Positions 41,357 through 49,889 are shown, counted from the stretch's first letter. The stretch is DNA of 64,000 bases from Gilliamella sp. Choc5-1 (GCF_001690595.1 NZ_LZHH01000054.1:31474-95473), one strand, 5' to 3'. Numbers and translations: made by a program. Notes: generated by a model not told the origin, from the letters alone.

Positions 41357-41836
41357 TTACTTTTTAGCTTTGGTTACATGCGTAACAGCTTGGCTAATTG
41401 AAATTGTATTACCTTTGTCTGCCTGTTCTTTTTGATAGGCTTTGGCTGCATCAGCAATGACTTTTGGATCTTGTTTATCAACGTTATCTTCACTATCACT
41501 AGCAGCCGATTTTTCAGCAAAGTTCATAAAAGCAGGACGTTCTGAAAGTACTTTTTTGATTAAATCAACTGGGGAACTGTTGACCGTTGTATCACCTTCA
41601 GCAAATGAGATCGGTTCATTGCCTAGTGACATAAATACTTCAACGACTGTAGTTTTATGTGTTGGTAATAATTTGCCAGATTTAACTAATTCATCAGCAA
41701 AAGCGGCAAATTCTGCCCGTTTGTTAGTTTGTTCTTTTTCTAGCAATGCTTGTTCACGTTTGGCTAGTTCAGCATTTTTAGCGTCAATTGCAGCTTGTTG
41801 TTCGGCAAAGCTAGCGTCTAAATTAGATTGTGGCAT
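41357..41836 (-). CDS. Internal-start scaffold protein (Mu gpZ-like)
   Basis: 159 aa in the same frame as the protease gene, from ATG 41836 (MPQSNLDASFAEQQAAIDAK). A strong AAGGAGA sits 9 nt upstream inside the larger gene, much better than chance. The product is a coiled-coil scaffold (AELAKREQALLEKEQTNKRA). Nested scaffold genes like this are known in Mu (Z within I) and lambda (Nu3 within C). Confidence 0.72.
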   Translation of the reverse strand: MPQSNLDASFAEQQAAIDAKNAELAKREQALLEKEQTNKRAEFAAFADELVKSGKLLPTHKTTVVEVFMSLGNEPISFAEGDTTVNSSPVDLIKKVLSERPAFMNFAEKSAASDSEDNVDKQDPKVIADAAKAYQKEQADKGNTISISQAVTHVTKAKK

Positions 41837-42436
41837 TTTTTCTTTCTCCTTTTGTTTTTGGGCGGATATTGAACGCAATGATTCAAGGCGCCATTGAGGT
41901 AAAAACAAGTCAGCACTGGCAATGCCTTCTTTCTCAATCAAGAGGTCACGCAGGTTAGACAAAATTGAAATCAAATTCTCATCAAATTCTTCATCAGCCA
42001 TCGAGAACTCTGCGGCACCTTGCTCGCCATCAGACTCCGCAAAACTGGCGTCAGGCAAACCTTTAATAGCAGGAGCTGCTGCACCTAAAAAACCAATATG
42101 CCGAGCATAGTAATGACCGGGTTTAGGATTGCCTGGTGAGTCGGGTAAATAGATTGATAAAGAACGTTTTTTATAACTGCCCGCATTATAGGCTTCAGCA
42201 AACTCGGGATTAATCTGATCTAACTTGGCATAAACCAAACCATCTTTTACTTCAAATGATTTTGCCCATGCATACGCAGGAGCAGTTAATTTGGGGTGAC
42301 CAATTACAGCAGGTGCTTCTGACAAACTTGGATCGTAGCTTTCTGCTAAATCAATACAGTTCTCTAAAGTAAAAGTGATTTTTCGACCATCTACCGCAGT
42401 ATGCGTACCAGGTTTAAAAACGGGAATAAGTGCCAT
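41357..42436 (-). CDS. Prohead protease-scaffold fusion (Mu gpI-like)
   Basis: 359 aa from ATG 42436 (RBS GGAG). Residues 1-130 form the Mu I-type protease part (SEAPAVIGHPKLTAPAYAWA; KKRSLSIYLPDS; YARHIGFLGAAAPAIKGL, with the conserved His and Ser candidates). The rest is an Ala/Glu/Lys-rich scaffold. Such fusions cut themselves and the scaffold during capsid maturation. An internal start (41836) should also give the free scaffold. A putative late promoter lies just upstream. Confidence 0.85.
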   Translation of the reverse strand: MALIPVFKPGTHTAVDGRKITFTLENCIDLAESYDPSLSEAPAVIGHPKLTAPAYAWAKSFEVKDGLVYAKLDQINPEFAEAYNAGSYKKRSLSIYLPDSPGNPKPGHYYARHIGFLGAAAPAIKGLPDASFAESDGEQGAAEFSMADEEFDENLISILSNLRDLLIEKEGIASADLFLPQWRLESLRSISAQKQKEKEKMPQSNLDASFAEQQAAIDAKNAELAKREQALLEKEQTNKRAEFAAFADELVKSGKLLPTHKTTVVEVFMSLGNEPISFAEGDTTVNSSPVDLIKKVLSERPAFMNFAEKSAASDSEDNVDKQDPKVIADAAKAYQKEQADKGNTISISQAVTHVTKAKK

Positions 42437-42466
42437 AAAAAATGCTCCAATAAATTGATATAGAGC

Positions 42467-42515
42467 ATCATGACTTATTTTGAGAAAAGGGTAATCTGAA
42501 CGCGGGCAGATAATT
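42467..42515 (-). promoter_or_regulatory. Putative late promoter PI with conserved activator motif
   Basis: The 24-bp motif at 42492-42515 (plus strand core CTGAACGCGGGCAGAT) matches 21 of 24 bases of a second copy before the holin. A minus-strand CATGAT (42472-42467) lies 19 nt from the motif, the same spacing as in the other copy, and would be the -10. There is no good -35, as expected for an activator-dependent promoter. Mu has a C-dependent late promoter, PI, at this place, upstream of gene I. Confidence 0.7.
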
Positions 42516-42647
42516 TTTTAATGATTTGGAAAGAGGAACGGCAAAATAATAGAAGAAATACACACTAAAAACTTATTATAAAGCATTTACAACACGATTA
42601 AAGCGATTCGTAAATAAACTAATTAGCCTTTTTTAGTAAAGTGGTTT

Positions 42648-42669
42648 AAAACGCGTTATATTGCGTTTT
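42648..42669 (-). terminator. Possible hairpin after the virion morphogenesis gene
   Basis: AAAACGC and GCGTTTT (42648-42654, 42663-42669) form a 7-bp stem with an 8-nt loop at the stop of the gpG-like gene. No real T-run follows on the minus strand. It may mark the end of the transcript from the lysis promoter, before PI. The rest of the 231-bp gap (42437-42667) holds only the late promoter and AT-rich DNA. Confidence 0.3.
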
Positions 42670-43150
42670 AAGCAAAACCCAAGTGCTCACGCACAACATC
42701 GACCAATAGTAATTTATCTTGGGCGTTAATGCCAAGCCATGGTCTGGCTGGAATTACCACTTTCTTTACAGGACGTCCTCCCACATTTAATGCATTGCCC
42801 TTAACTGGTTTAATTGTACCGCCGAACTGATGGATAGCGCCATAGATTAAGTTCGTACCAAACAACAAAGTATTGCCTTCAATCTGCCAATGCAACGTAC
42901 TTCTTAGATTACCATCTAGCGTTAAAATTTTATCTTTTTGTTTGGGTTTAGATTCTTGATACCACGGTGATAATGCTTGCCAAGGTATACCATCTGGTGA
43001 TTCTTGGGCATTAAAGCGTGCTTCATGAATATCTAATAACACTTCACCCATGTGATCAAATAAACCAGACATATCATCTATGGCTGCTTCAATATAAAGC
43101 ATGGCATCAAGCGCATCTTGTATATTAAACTCAATATTTACGCCAGTCAT
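42668..43150 (-). CDS. Virion morphogenesis protein (Mu gpG-like)
   Basis: 160 aa from ATG 43150 (AGGTG upstream); a GTG 63 bp further up would add residues without family resemblance. The pattern ARFNAQESPDGIPWQALSPWYQ, KDKILTLDGNLRSTL, and FGTNLIYGAIHQFGG is that of phage virion morphogenesis protein (Mu G). It ends ARPWLGINAQDKLLL. It helps tail-head joining or tail completion. Confidence 0.82.
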   Translation of the reverse strand: MTGVNIEFNIQDALDAMLYIEAAIDDMSGLFDHMGEVLLDIHEARFNAQESPDGIPWQALSPWYQESKPKQKDKILTLDGNLRSTLHWQIEGNTLLFGTNLIYGAIHQFGGTIKPVKGNALNVGGRPVKKVVIPARPWLGINAQDKLLLVDVVREHLGFA

Positions 43151-43221
43151 TTTTTCACCTATACTAGTTTTATCGTATGTACGGGCAGCTTCCGCCAAAG
43201 CCTCGAATCCCACGTACAGCG

Positions 43222-43245
43222 ACCCAATCGTGGCGGTGATTGGGT
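43222..43245. other. Hairpin between gpF-like and gpG-like genes
   Basis: An 8-bp perfect stem, ACCCAATC/GATTGGGT, with loop GTGGCGGT, is followed on the plus strand by TTTATTTTAT. It has the form of an intrinsic terminator for plus-strand (antisense) transcription, or an mRNA hairpin between the two minus-strand genes. Its GC content stands out from the surroundings. Confidence 0.4.
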
Positions 43246-43251
43246 TTTATT

Positions 43252-44496
43252 TTATGTTCGTTTAAACACTCGAACACCAACCCTCAGTTGCTCTAGATAG
43301 TCGGGGTTATCAGGCGCAAATGTCGTCACACCGAGCCAACCATCATCACCCACTTCAAATACCGCAAGCATGGGCTTAACTTCACCATCAATCATAAAAC
43401 GCGAGATATAACGCCGACGAACTACCGATTTTTGTAGATGATCAAAGTATTCCATTCTTGTCCAAATTTCATCAGGCAGTTTTAACGAATCCGCCAGTAA
43501 TAATAAAAATTGCTCACGACCACGTTTTGTAACTTTCAATTCACCAGTTTTGCTAACAGTGAAAAGCTGTTTACCGATTACTAATGCATCACCGGCTACA
43601 TCTTTAAAAATAGCTGGCTTAGTTAACGTTGCGCCAAATTCATTTAAGAAAATATTGGCATAATCTTCTTCAGTTAAGCCCTTTTCTAACAGTCTATTTT
43701 TGCTTACTTCACGGATAGCTGGCCATTCATCAGTTGCTTTGCTTGATGGTAAACCTCGTTTTAAAGTTGGATCTGTATCTAATGGATTTGGTACAAAATT
43801 ATCAAGCCTTGATTGCCCTGGTATATGTTCAAAACTAGGGTCAACTCCCTCAGGTACTCGAACTATTCTAGGATTACCACTATTTTCCCCAATTACTCTA
43901 TCAACCCAATTTATTGTTGGTGCTTTGTCAGGTTGATTTTTTCCCATTCTTTTTAGATCACCTTTAGTACGCCCACGAACACGACATTGGCAACCATATC
44001 CATTTGGAGGGAAATGAGTATTCCACCATGGGTCATTAAAATTTAATACCAGATGATCCCAACTTTGATGAAGTTCACGAGGGTGTTCAACATAATCACT
44101 ATGCAAATATTCCATGTATGGAAATTTAGCATCACGTAATTGTTGATAACGTCCAGCTTGATAAGATGAATTTAAATTCGTTTCATAGATGATACGAGTA
44201 CGCCAGTTAAAGCCGCCGTTATAACTCCAACCATGTTTTTCGACAATTTCGGCAAAATCCTTTCTAAACTCTTCAAGGGTAGTACCTTGGCTAATAGCCT
44301 TATCAATTGCTGCACAAAAATCATTTAGTAATGCATTACGATTAGCGCCCGCCACAACAAAAGCATAATCATGCTCATTATTGTAGATATCTACATAGCT
44401 GTTTGTGGGCACATTTGCTTTACGCCGGAAAAACTCAATTTGCTCTTTAAATGGCAACGAGCCATATGCCACATTAACCATTTTTGCTATCCTCAA
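43252..44496 (-). CDS. Head morphogenesis protein (Mu gpF-like) with C-terminal PBECR2-type nuclease domain
   Basis: 414 aa. The N-terminal two thirds match phage minor head (SPP1 gp7/Mu F) proteins: FFRRKANVPTNSY, FDxDH-like WDHLVLNFNDPWWNTHFPPN, YGCQCRVRG with paired Cys. The C-terminal 120 residues (FLLLLADSLKLPDEIWTRME, RRRYISRFMIDGEVKPML, GWLGVTTFAPDN) fit the PBECR2 family, a barnase/EndoU/RelE-like fold found on phage head and toxin proteins. The start overlaps the portal gene by 23 bp. Confidence 0.75.
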   Translation of the reverse strand: MRIAKMVNVAYGSLPFKEQIEFFRRKANVPTNSYVDIYNNEHDYAFVVAGANRNALLNDFCAAIDKAISQGTTLEEFRKDFAEIVEKHGWSYNGGFNWRTRIIYETNLNSSYQAGRYQQLRDAKFPYMEYLHSDYVEHPRELHQSWDHLVLNFNDPWWNTHFPPNGYGCQCRVRGRTKGDLKRMGKNQPDKAPTINWVDRVIGENSGNPRIVRVPEGVDPSFEHIPGQSRLDNFVPNPLDTDPTLKRGLPSSKATDEWPAIREVSKNRLLEKGLTEEDYANIFLNEFGATLTKPAIFKDVAGDALVIGKQLFTVSKTGELKVTKRGREQFLLLLADSLKLPDEIWTRMEYFDHLQKSVVRRRYISRFMIDGEVKPMLAVFEVGDDGWLGVTTFAPDNPDYLEQLRVGVRVFKRT

Positions 44497-45964
44497 GTAG
44501 TTCTGTGCGACCCGCTAAATTAGCTGCTGTTAATGCGTCAGCCATGACCTTTGCATATTCATCTAATTGCATATCGGGAATTAGCTCAAATAACTTATCA
44601 CGCAATTCTTCTAAGGATTGTACGCTATCAACCAGTTCTTTAATTTGATTAATCCATTTATCAGTAACGGGATGCATCTCGGTGTTTAATCTTTGTGACT
44701 GAAGTACTGGCGCAAAGGTATTCGGTTGCTGTTCGGCAAAATCAACGTTTTTTAAAGATTGCACATCAATCGGTTCTGCTAGTTGTGGTTTTTCTTCCCA
44801 CTCGCCACCATAAGTATCTTGCACATATGCAAGGGTTGGGCGATAGCCGGTTGACTCAATAATGTTCTTATCACGTTCTGATAATGATTTCAGATCCTCA
44901 GGTTCATCAAAAATACGTGAAACTTGAGGAACTGCAGCACTGGGAAAATTCATCTGTGTAAACCATGTACCAGGCCCACGATTCCAGCTTTCACACATTA
45001 CATCAGAATCTGATTTTGCAATTGATGTTAGTACCGCAGCTTGTAATGACTCATCACCACCGATTGAGCTAGATGCACCACCTGAGGAAGTAATTTGTCC
45101 AACGGTTACACGCCGAATAGCTTCGTTCATTGAGTCGTAAAAAGCTTTGTAATCGCCTGCGCCTGAGCGTGCTATTTGTAGCAATTCAAGCGTCATGCCA
45201 TCTGGCATGATGATGCCTGAATCGGTCTGAATTGCACGAGTGAGTGACAGTAAGTCCCTTTTTTGTTCTTGTGTTGCACCTGTACTATATTTGCCCACTG
45301 CCGTTGGCATGCCGAATTTTTCCAGAAAAATTAGCCAGAACTTAATATCATTGCGTTTAAAAAAGCTTGGCCAGTAAAGCCAGTGAGCCAAGCCTAAGCC
45401 GTAGGGTTCATCATCATGATCGGCACCAGTTGCATAATGCCAAAAGTACGGTGCATCACAAGCAACACCTTCATGCATATTATTGGGCGTTAATAAGCGC
45501 AGTTCACCCATTGGAGTAAACCGAAAACGACGGCGATCACGAACTTTGATATCGTCAATCCAATATAGATTATCTTTGATGCCATAAATCAACTCCGCTA
45601 CGGCATAACCATAAAAAACACCGTAATGCATTAACTTAGTCACTCGGTCAAATCCAACCGATTTCAGTAACTCACTCATAGCTTCAGCAGCTTCAATATC
45701 AATTGGTTTATCTCCACCTGGTTCAACTTTCCATTCACGTGAAATTACGGCATCTTGACGTTGGGTAAATGCTGACTTGACTTCATCATCATTCAATACT
45801 TCTTTATAAATATCTAAACGACCGCCACCCCGATTACGAAGAACACTGTCATCTGGCAGCGCTAGCGAACCAACAAACAATTTAGTAATATCATTATTTT
45901 CACCTGTGCCTGCCAGCTCTCGTCCTGTTTCAACATGTGGCTTTTTGCCTTTAAACCATAACAT
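44474..45964 (-). CDS. Portal protein (Mu gp29 / DUF935-like)
   Basis: 496 aa. Motifs typical of DUF935 portals are DDEVKSAFTQRQDAVISREW, ELIYGIKDNLYWIDDIKVRD, EKFGMPTAVGKY and GASSSIGGDESL. Twelve copies form the DNA gate at the capsid vertex. Its ATG overlaps the terminase stop; the next gene overlaps its 3' end, so the packaging genes are translationally coupled. Confidence 0.88.
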   Translation of the reverse strand: MLWFKGKKPHVETGRELAGTGENNDITKLFVGSLALPDDSVLRNRGGGRLDIYKEVLNDDEVKSAFTQRQDAVISREWKVEPGGDKPIDIEAAEAMSELLKSVGFDRVTKLMHYGVFYGYAVAELIYGIKDNLYWIDDIKVRDRRRFRFTPMGELRLLTPNNMHEGVACDAPYFWHYATGADHDDEPYGLGLAHWLYWPSFFKRNDIKFWLIFLEKFGMPTAVGKYSTGATQEQKRDLLSLTRAIQTDSGIIMPDGMTLELLQIARSGAGDYKAFYDSMNEAIRRVTVGQITSSGGASSSIGGDESLQAAVLTSIAKSDSDVMCESWNRGPGTWFTQMNFPSAAVPQVSRIFDEPEDLKSLSERDKNIIESTGYRPTLAYVQDTYGGEWEEKPQLAEPIDVQSLKNVDFAEQQPNTFAPVLQSQRLNTEMHPVTDKWINQIKELVDSVQSLEELRDKLFELIPDMQLDEYAKVMADALTAANLAGRTELLEDSKNG

Positions 45965-47355
45965 TAAATAAATCCTCCAAAATCGTTACCGCCCCGTACT
46001 GTGCCAAAGCCTGTATCAGTTGTTTCCAGTTCTGAGCTATCCGAATATTGATTCAATGAACGGTAAGAATCACGATATCCAAGTGACTGATATTCAATTT
46101 CATACCCATCTTGGCTAGCTGCATTAATTGCAAGAAAGGCAGCCCAAGTTCTATCAGCATGGCCGTTACTATCAGAATCAGCAACAAAACGCGGTTGCCC
46201 CGTTGCGCCAGTCACTTTTTTTAACTTATGCAAATCAGCACGAAGGGCATTATTGCCAGCGGGAATACGAAGTTTTCTATCTTGAAATGCTTGTTTACCT
46301 TGTGTTGCTAATGTTAATTTATTTGGAGCGGTAAATAGCACACCTTCAACGACCATTTCACCATAACGTCGTTTAGCATCCTCCACCGGTTTTTCACCCA
46401 TACCTGTTTGGTCCATACAGATACGAATAACACGATAACGCCTAAAAACATCATCAAGCAGTAAATCTTGTTCAGCAAAAGAGAGTCGTTTACGCTCAAT
46501 AATTTCACGAGTCCAAAGAACATCGCCCACTAGTTCAATGACCCAAATAACAAATAGGTCATTACGTGCAGCAATATCAACGCCAACAAAAGCAGGATTG
46601 CCTGTATAGTGTTCAGGCAATCCTGCTTTTTCATCTTCGACGCTAGTAATTAAATCAAAATCAAGCCAACTACTCGCTTCATCTAACCATTTAAGTTCAA
46701 ACTCTTGTGCCCATAAATCATCATCACCGGCACCTTTGCGTAATTCCTCAATATTTCGAGGTAACCCATCATTAACGCATTGATAAATATCCGCTACATG
46801 GCGTGACCAACCATCATCTTTACCAGTCATCAGTTCATAGAACTTATTCCCTTTACCATTGGGGGTGCTAATGACTCGCAATTTTAATCCGGGCTTTGAA
46901 ATAACAGGGAACAAGGCTTTCCAAATGGCACGGCTATCTTGATGAAAGGCAAATTCATCAAGTAACACACTAGCACTAAAACCACGAGCGGTGTCAGGAT
47001 TGGCGGGTAAAGCAGTAATTTTACTACCACCAGGTAATTCAACTTCAAGCGCCCGAACATTGGTATCCCAATCATAATCGAGTTCTTTAAAGCCTGCGGA
47101 CATTGCACGCAGATGAACTTTAACACCCTCATTCATGGCTTCACGGGCTTGACGTTCACCCCGTGATAAAATAACCCAACGCGCACGTTTTCCGTGTGCT
47201 TCAGCTCGCAAACAATCGAGAACAATTTGCAAAGTACTGGTAAAGGTTTTACCGCATTGCCGAGAGAACATAGCAATAGCAAAACGGCTAGTGTCGTTTA
47301 CCCACTGTTTTTGATAGTCATAGAGTTTTAAGGCCGGTTCATTTTTTACTGTCAT
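45964..47355 (-). CDS. Terminase large subunit (Mu gp28-like)
   Basis: 463 aa packaging motor. The Walker A-like loop is SRQCGKTFT (residues 31-39), Walker B is ASVLLDEFAFHQD, and the nuclease domain has FVGVDIAARNDLFVIWVIE and ICMDQTGMGE. In transposable phages it cuts headful DNA outside the prophage end. It overlaps the small subunit gene by 4 bp. Confidence 0.9.
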   Translation of the reverse strand: MTVKNEPALKLYDYQKQWVNDTSRFAIAMFSRQCGKTFTSTLQIVLDCLRAEAHGKRARWVILSRGERQAREAMNEGVKVHLRAMSAGFKELDYDWDTNVRALEVELPGGSKITALPANPDTARGFSASVLLDEFAFHQDSRAIWKALFPVISKPGLKLRVISTPNGKGNKFYELMTGKDDGWSRHVADIYQCVNDGLPRNIEELRKGAGDDDLWAQEFELKWLDEASSWLDFDLITSVEDEKAGLPEHYTGNPAFVGVDIAARNDLFVIWVIELVGDVLWTREIIERKRLSFAEQDLLLDDVFRRYRVIRICMDQTGMGEKPVEDAKRRYGEMVVEGVLFTAPNKLTLATQGKQAFQDRKLRIPAGNNALRADLHKLKKVTGATGQPRFVADSDSNGHADRTWAAFLAINAASQDGYEIEYQSLGYRDSYRSLNQYSDSSELETTDTGFGTVRGGNDFGGFI

Positions 47356-47897
47356 AAGTCATACGCCGCTTTAATTACTTTAGCTAACATTTCAGCTGGT
47401 ACTTCGCCTGTTTTTTCTAGCTCATCCAGTTTTTCTTTTTGCTCACGCAATAACTTTTCACGTGCTGCTTTTTCGATTTCCTGCCGCTCTTTAAAGCTTA
47501 ATTGACGGGCTTGCATGGCTTCTTTGGCTGCTTTCGCTAAAAAACTAATTTCTTTAATCGTGATATCTTCCGATTCATGGGCTTTAAATGCAGCACGCGT
47601 TGCCAGCGTTGTAACAGCCTGAGCAAGTAGTGCTCCTGATTTATCATCAACACTGTCACCAAGCTCATCAACCAAAATACGTGATGCTGTTTCAATTTCA
47701 CGTAAGCTATTGGTCATTTCATTAAAACCTTTTTGATAGCGGTGAAGACTGGAACGACTTGGCGTATCAGTACTTGGAAACTTTTGTTGCAGTTCGGTAA
47801 TCATTTCATCAAGTGTAAGCTGATCGGCTCGTAATAATTTTTCGATATATGCTCGAACTTCTGGCTCTAGCTTGTGAATTGTTGATTTACGTCCCAT
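47352..47897 (-). CDS. Terminase small subunit-like (Mu gp27 / DUF3486)
   Basis: 181 aa from ATG 47897, with AGGAGC 4 nt upstream and 1 bp after the preceding stop. A longer reading from 47936 has no RBS. It starts MGRKSTIHKLEPEVRAYIEK and has helix-turn-helix-like SLHRYQKGF, then a long helix ending EMLAKVIKAAYDL. This is the DUF3486 pattern, next to the large terminase. Confidence 0.82.
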   Translation of the reverse strand: MGRKSTIHKLEPEVRAYIEKLLRADQLTLDEMITELQQKFPSTDTPSRSSLHRYQKGFNEMTNSLREIETASRILVDELGDSVDDKSGALLAQAVTTLATRAAFKAHESEDITIKEISFLAKAAKEAMQARQLSFKERQEIEKAAREKLLREQKEKLDELEKTGEVPAEMLAKVIKAAYDL

Positions 47898-47898
47898 A

Positions 47899-48195
47899 TT
47901 AAGCTCCTGCGCCTGGTCGTTTGACACCATGCACAATCACTTTTCCTGTTGCAACATCCGCACCAAAATCAGTTAAACGTGCAACAATAACACTACCGAT
48001 TGTTTCGATTTTGATTAAATCTTGCTGCCCAAGCCAACTTAAATGGGTTTTAACTTGGTCTCGACTAATAGCGTGGCCATAGTGATCTAACGCACTATAG
48101 ATAATGCTAGAATTACTACTGTAACTTGGCATTTCATATAAGATACGCAAAATAACCAAACGTTGATCTTCTTTTAAAAATTCAGCGTAGCTCAT
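47899..48195 (-). CDS. VpaChn25_0724-family winged-helix phage protein
   Basis: 98 aa, starting MSYAEFLKEDQRLVILRILY and ending HGVKRPGAG, the conserved ends of this family found before the terminase genes of many Mu-like phages. The middle (SRDQVKTHLSWLGQQDLIKI) looks like a winged helix. The function is not established; a packaging or regulatory role is possible. Confidence 0.8.
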   Translation of the reverse strand: MSYAEFLKEDQRLVILRILYEMPSYSSNSSIIYSALDHYGHAISRDQVKTHLSWLGQQDLIKIETIGSVIVARLTDFGADVATGKVIVHGVKRPGAGA

Positions 48196-48201
48196 AATTC
48201 C

Positions 48202-48504
48202 TCACTTGTTCTTTAATAAAAATTGATTAATGTTATCTAATTGACGAGATAATCCTGAAAGCCGATCAGATAACTGATTTAAAGTAGCTTCATTGCTACT
48301 TAATTTTTCAATCAATTTGGTTACCTGATGCTGAGTTGGTAATGACTTAACCGTCTCTTCAACTTGTGTTACTCGAATACGTAAGTCTAGTAGCTCTTTT
48401 TGGCTAGCCGATTGACGACCAATTAACCATGAGTAAACGCCAACCACCGCCATTACAGCCCATTGCAGAAACTGCCAGTTAAAGGTAAGTTCATTAAAAT
48501 TCAT
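48202..48504 (-). CDS. DUF2730-family phage protein
   Basis: 100 aa with one N-terminal membrane helix (LQWAVMAVVGVYSWLIG) and a C-terminal coiled coil (VTQVEETVKSLPTQHQVTKL ... LSGLSRQLDNINQFL). This fits DUF2730, usual between the lysis and terminase genes of Mu-like phages. The role is unknown. The start overlaps the zinc-finger gene by 4 bp. Confidence 0.75.
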   Translation of the reverse strand: MNFNELTFNWQFLQWAVMAVVGVYSWLIGRQSASQKELLDLRIRVTQVEETVKSLPTQHQVTKLIEKLSSNEATLNQLSDRLSGLSRQLDNINQFLLKNK

Positions 48505-48701
48505 CGTTTATTCCTTTTTTCTTCTATCGAAGCACATTCAATACATAAATCAGTCACTAATGCTTTTCGACGTTCTTCAGCTATCGGCTCTTCACTGATT
48601 CGACAATACAAACTTGATACTCCCGTTTTTGCTTGATGTTTCGCCAGTGCACGGTTTAGTGTTTCCATTTCAGCTGTTGTTGCTAAATCAGCGTTATCCA
48701 T
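48501..48701 (-). CDS. TraR/DksA-like zinc-finger protein with degenerate finger
   Basis: 66 aa. The motif YCRISEEPIAEERRKALV ... LCIECAS is that of phage TraR/DksA proteins, which bind RNA polymerase and zinc. The first CxxC is changed to Cys33-x2-Ser36; the second (Cys53, Cys56) is intact. Family members alter transcription initiation like DksA with ppGpp. The missing ligand may weaken zinc binding. Confidence 0.75.
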   Translation of the reverse strand: MDNADLATTAEMETLNRALAKHQAKTGVSSLYCRISEEPIAEERRKALVTDLCIECASIEEKRNKR

Positions 48702-48999
48702 TGTTTACCTCATTGATATATTTTAATAGTTCAATAAATCGACCTGAGCACTGCCCATATTGGTCATAAAGCTGTTTTAAGGCTTCAGCTAAACCATCAG
48801 CGGTATTATTTCGTCGTTTTACGGGTAATTCGCATGGTACCGTCAGTTGTGCTGGTAAAACCATGGGTTGTTGCTTGTGCGGCATTTGCACGGGCCGAGT
48901 CGATGAACTGCAAGACACTATCATCAAACACGCAATGAGTGCGATCATTAGCCGTTTTGTTAAGTGCATCTTGTAATGCTTGAGTTGATTGTTCATCAT
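48694..48999 (-). CDS. Outer-membrane spanin (Rz1-like lipoprotein)
   Basis: 101 aa lipoprotein. A signal peptide (KRLMIALIACLMIVSCSSS) has a lipobox Cys at about 30, followed by a Pro-rich stretch (RPVQMPHKQQPMVLPAQL). It overlaps the Rz gene by 194 bp in another frame, the classic nested Rz/Rz1 arrangement. Several ATGs are near the start; the MHLTKRL one is possible too. It joins Rz to fuse inner and outer membranes at lysis. Confidence 0.75.
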   Translation of the reverse strand: MMNNQLKHYKMHLTKRLMIALIACLMIVSCSSSTRPVQMPHKQQPMVLPAQLTVPCELPVKRRNNTADGLAEALKQLYDQYGQCSGRFIELLKYINEVNNG

Positions 49000-49276
49000 A
49001 TAATTTCCTTTCTGCTATCTGCTGTGACAATGAATAACTTGCATCATTAGCAGTTTTAGTTAGTTGCTTTGTACTCTCAATAAATTGGCTTAAAGTATTC
49101 ATTGCTTGTTGTGCTTCTAAAGCAATATATTCTTGTTTAGCCATTGATTTGCCATGACTAATACCTAATCGGTAAAGTGCACCAAAACCAACAATCAAAA
49201 ATATTCCCAACAAAAAATAACTTTTATTGTTCACAAAAAAGCTTTTGATTAATTTGTATATATTTTTAATCATCAC
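48806..49276 (-). CDS. Inner-membrane spanin (Rz-like)
   Basis: 156 aa. It has one N-terminal membrane helix (FLLGIFLIVGFGALYRLGIS) and a periplasmic coiled coil (LEAQQAMNTLSQFIESTKQL ... ALNKTANDR), followed by a short tail. It is downstream of the lysin, overlapping it by 11 bp, and contains the Rz1 start in another frame. The final lysis step in Gram-negative hosts. Confidence 0.75.
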   Translation of the reverse strand: MMIKNIYKLIKSFFVNNKSYFLLGIFLIVGFGALYRLGISHGKSMAKQEYIALEAQQAMNTLSQFIESTKQLTKTANDASYSLSQQIAERKLYDEQSTQALQDALNKTANDRTHCVFDDSVLQFIDSARANAAQATTHGFTSTTDGTMRITRKTTK

Positions 49277-49889
49277 AAACTCCTAAACCCCAATTTTCAT
49301 TTATATAAACAGGTTGCCAGCGGTAGATAATACGAATTGGATAATCACGGTTTTCTTTAAAATTAATGCTGTTACGTCCACCATTAATATTTTCAACAAC
49401 GCCCCAGTAGTGAGTAGCATCTTGGTATTCTCGTTTTGCTCGCTGACGATCACGATTCACCCAACCAAGTCCGCCGTTATATGCCGAAAGGGTGAATCCC
49501 CATCTATCACAATCACTCGCCGTTGCATTAATACGCTGATATAACCAATAATCATATTGAACTAAGGCACGCAGTGCCCAAGATGGGTTATAAGGTTCGT
49601 TGCTACCCAATGATTTAGGATAAGCCCCTGCAATCCAATCCGCCGTTGCTGGCATAAACTGAGCCAAACCTTGAGCACCAACATGTGATTTTGCGTTTAC
49701 TTTCCATCGAGATTCCTGATGAATTTGAGCTGCAAACAACGCAATTGGCGCATCAAGACCAAAAATTGCTCGTGCATTACGTGTCAGTTCCCGTTGATGT
49801 TGCTTAGCATCATTTGGTACAACTGCTATAGCAGGCGCTAAATGACAACTAAACAGCATAAATACAATAAGTAAGGTTAAGTAACGCAT
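49266..49889 (-). CDS. Lysin: SLT-type lytic transglycosylase
   Basis: 207 aa with an N-terminal signal sequence (about 1-22). The SLT catalytic motif is visible: AQIHQESRWKVNAKSHVGAQ with Glu59 as catalytic acid, then GLAQFMPATADWI, and later LSAYNGGLGWVNRD. It cleaves peptidoglycan glycan strands. A signal peptide suggests export by Sec, with a pinholin or SAR-like control. It lies 2 bp after the holin stop. Confidence 0.9.
   Translation of the reverse strand: MRYLTLLIVFMLFSCHLAPAIAVVPNDAKQHQRELTRNARAIFGLDAPIALFAAQIHQESRWKVNAKSHVGAQGLAQFMPATADWIAGAYPKSLGSNEPYNPSWALRALVQYDYWLYQRINATASDCDRWGFTLSAYNGGLGWVNRDRQRAKREYQDATHYWGVVENINGGRNSINFKENRDYPIRIIYRWQPVYINENWGLGVCDD

Noticed and set aside
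41442..41897. 151-codon plus-strand frame opposite the scaffold
   Set aside because: Antisense of an Ala/Lys/Glu-rich coding sequence; Ser/Leu/Ala-rich product without a domain or RBS.
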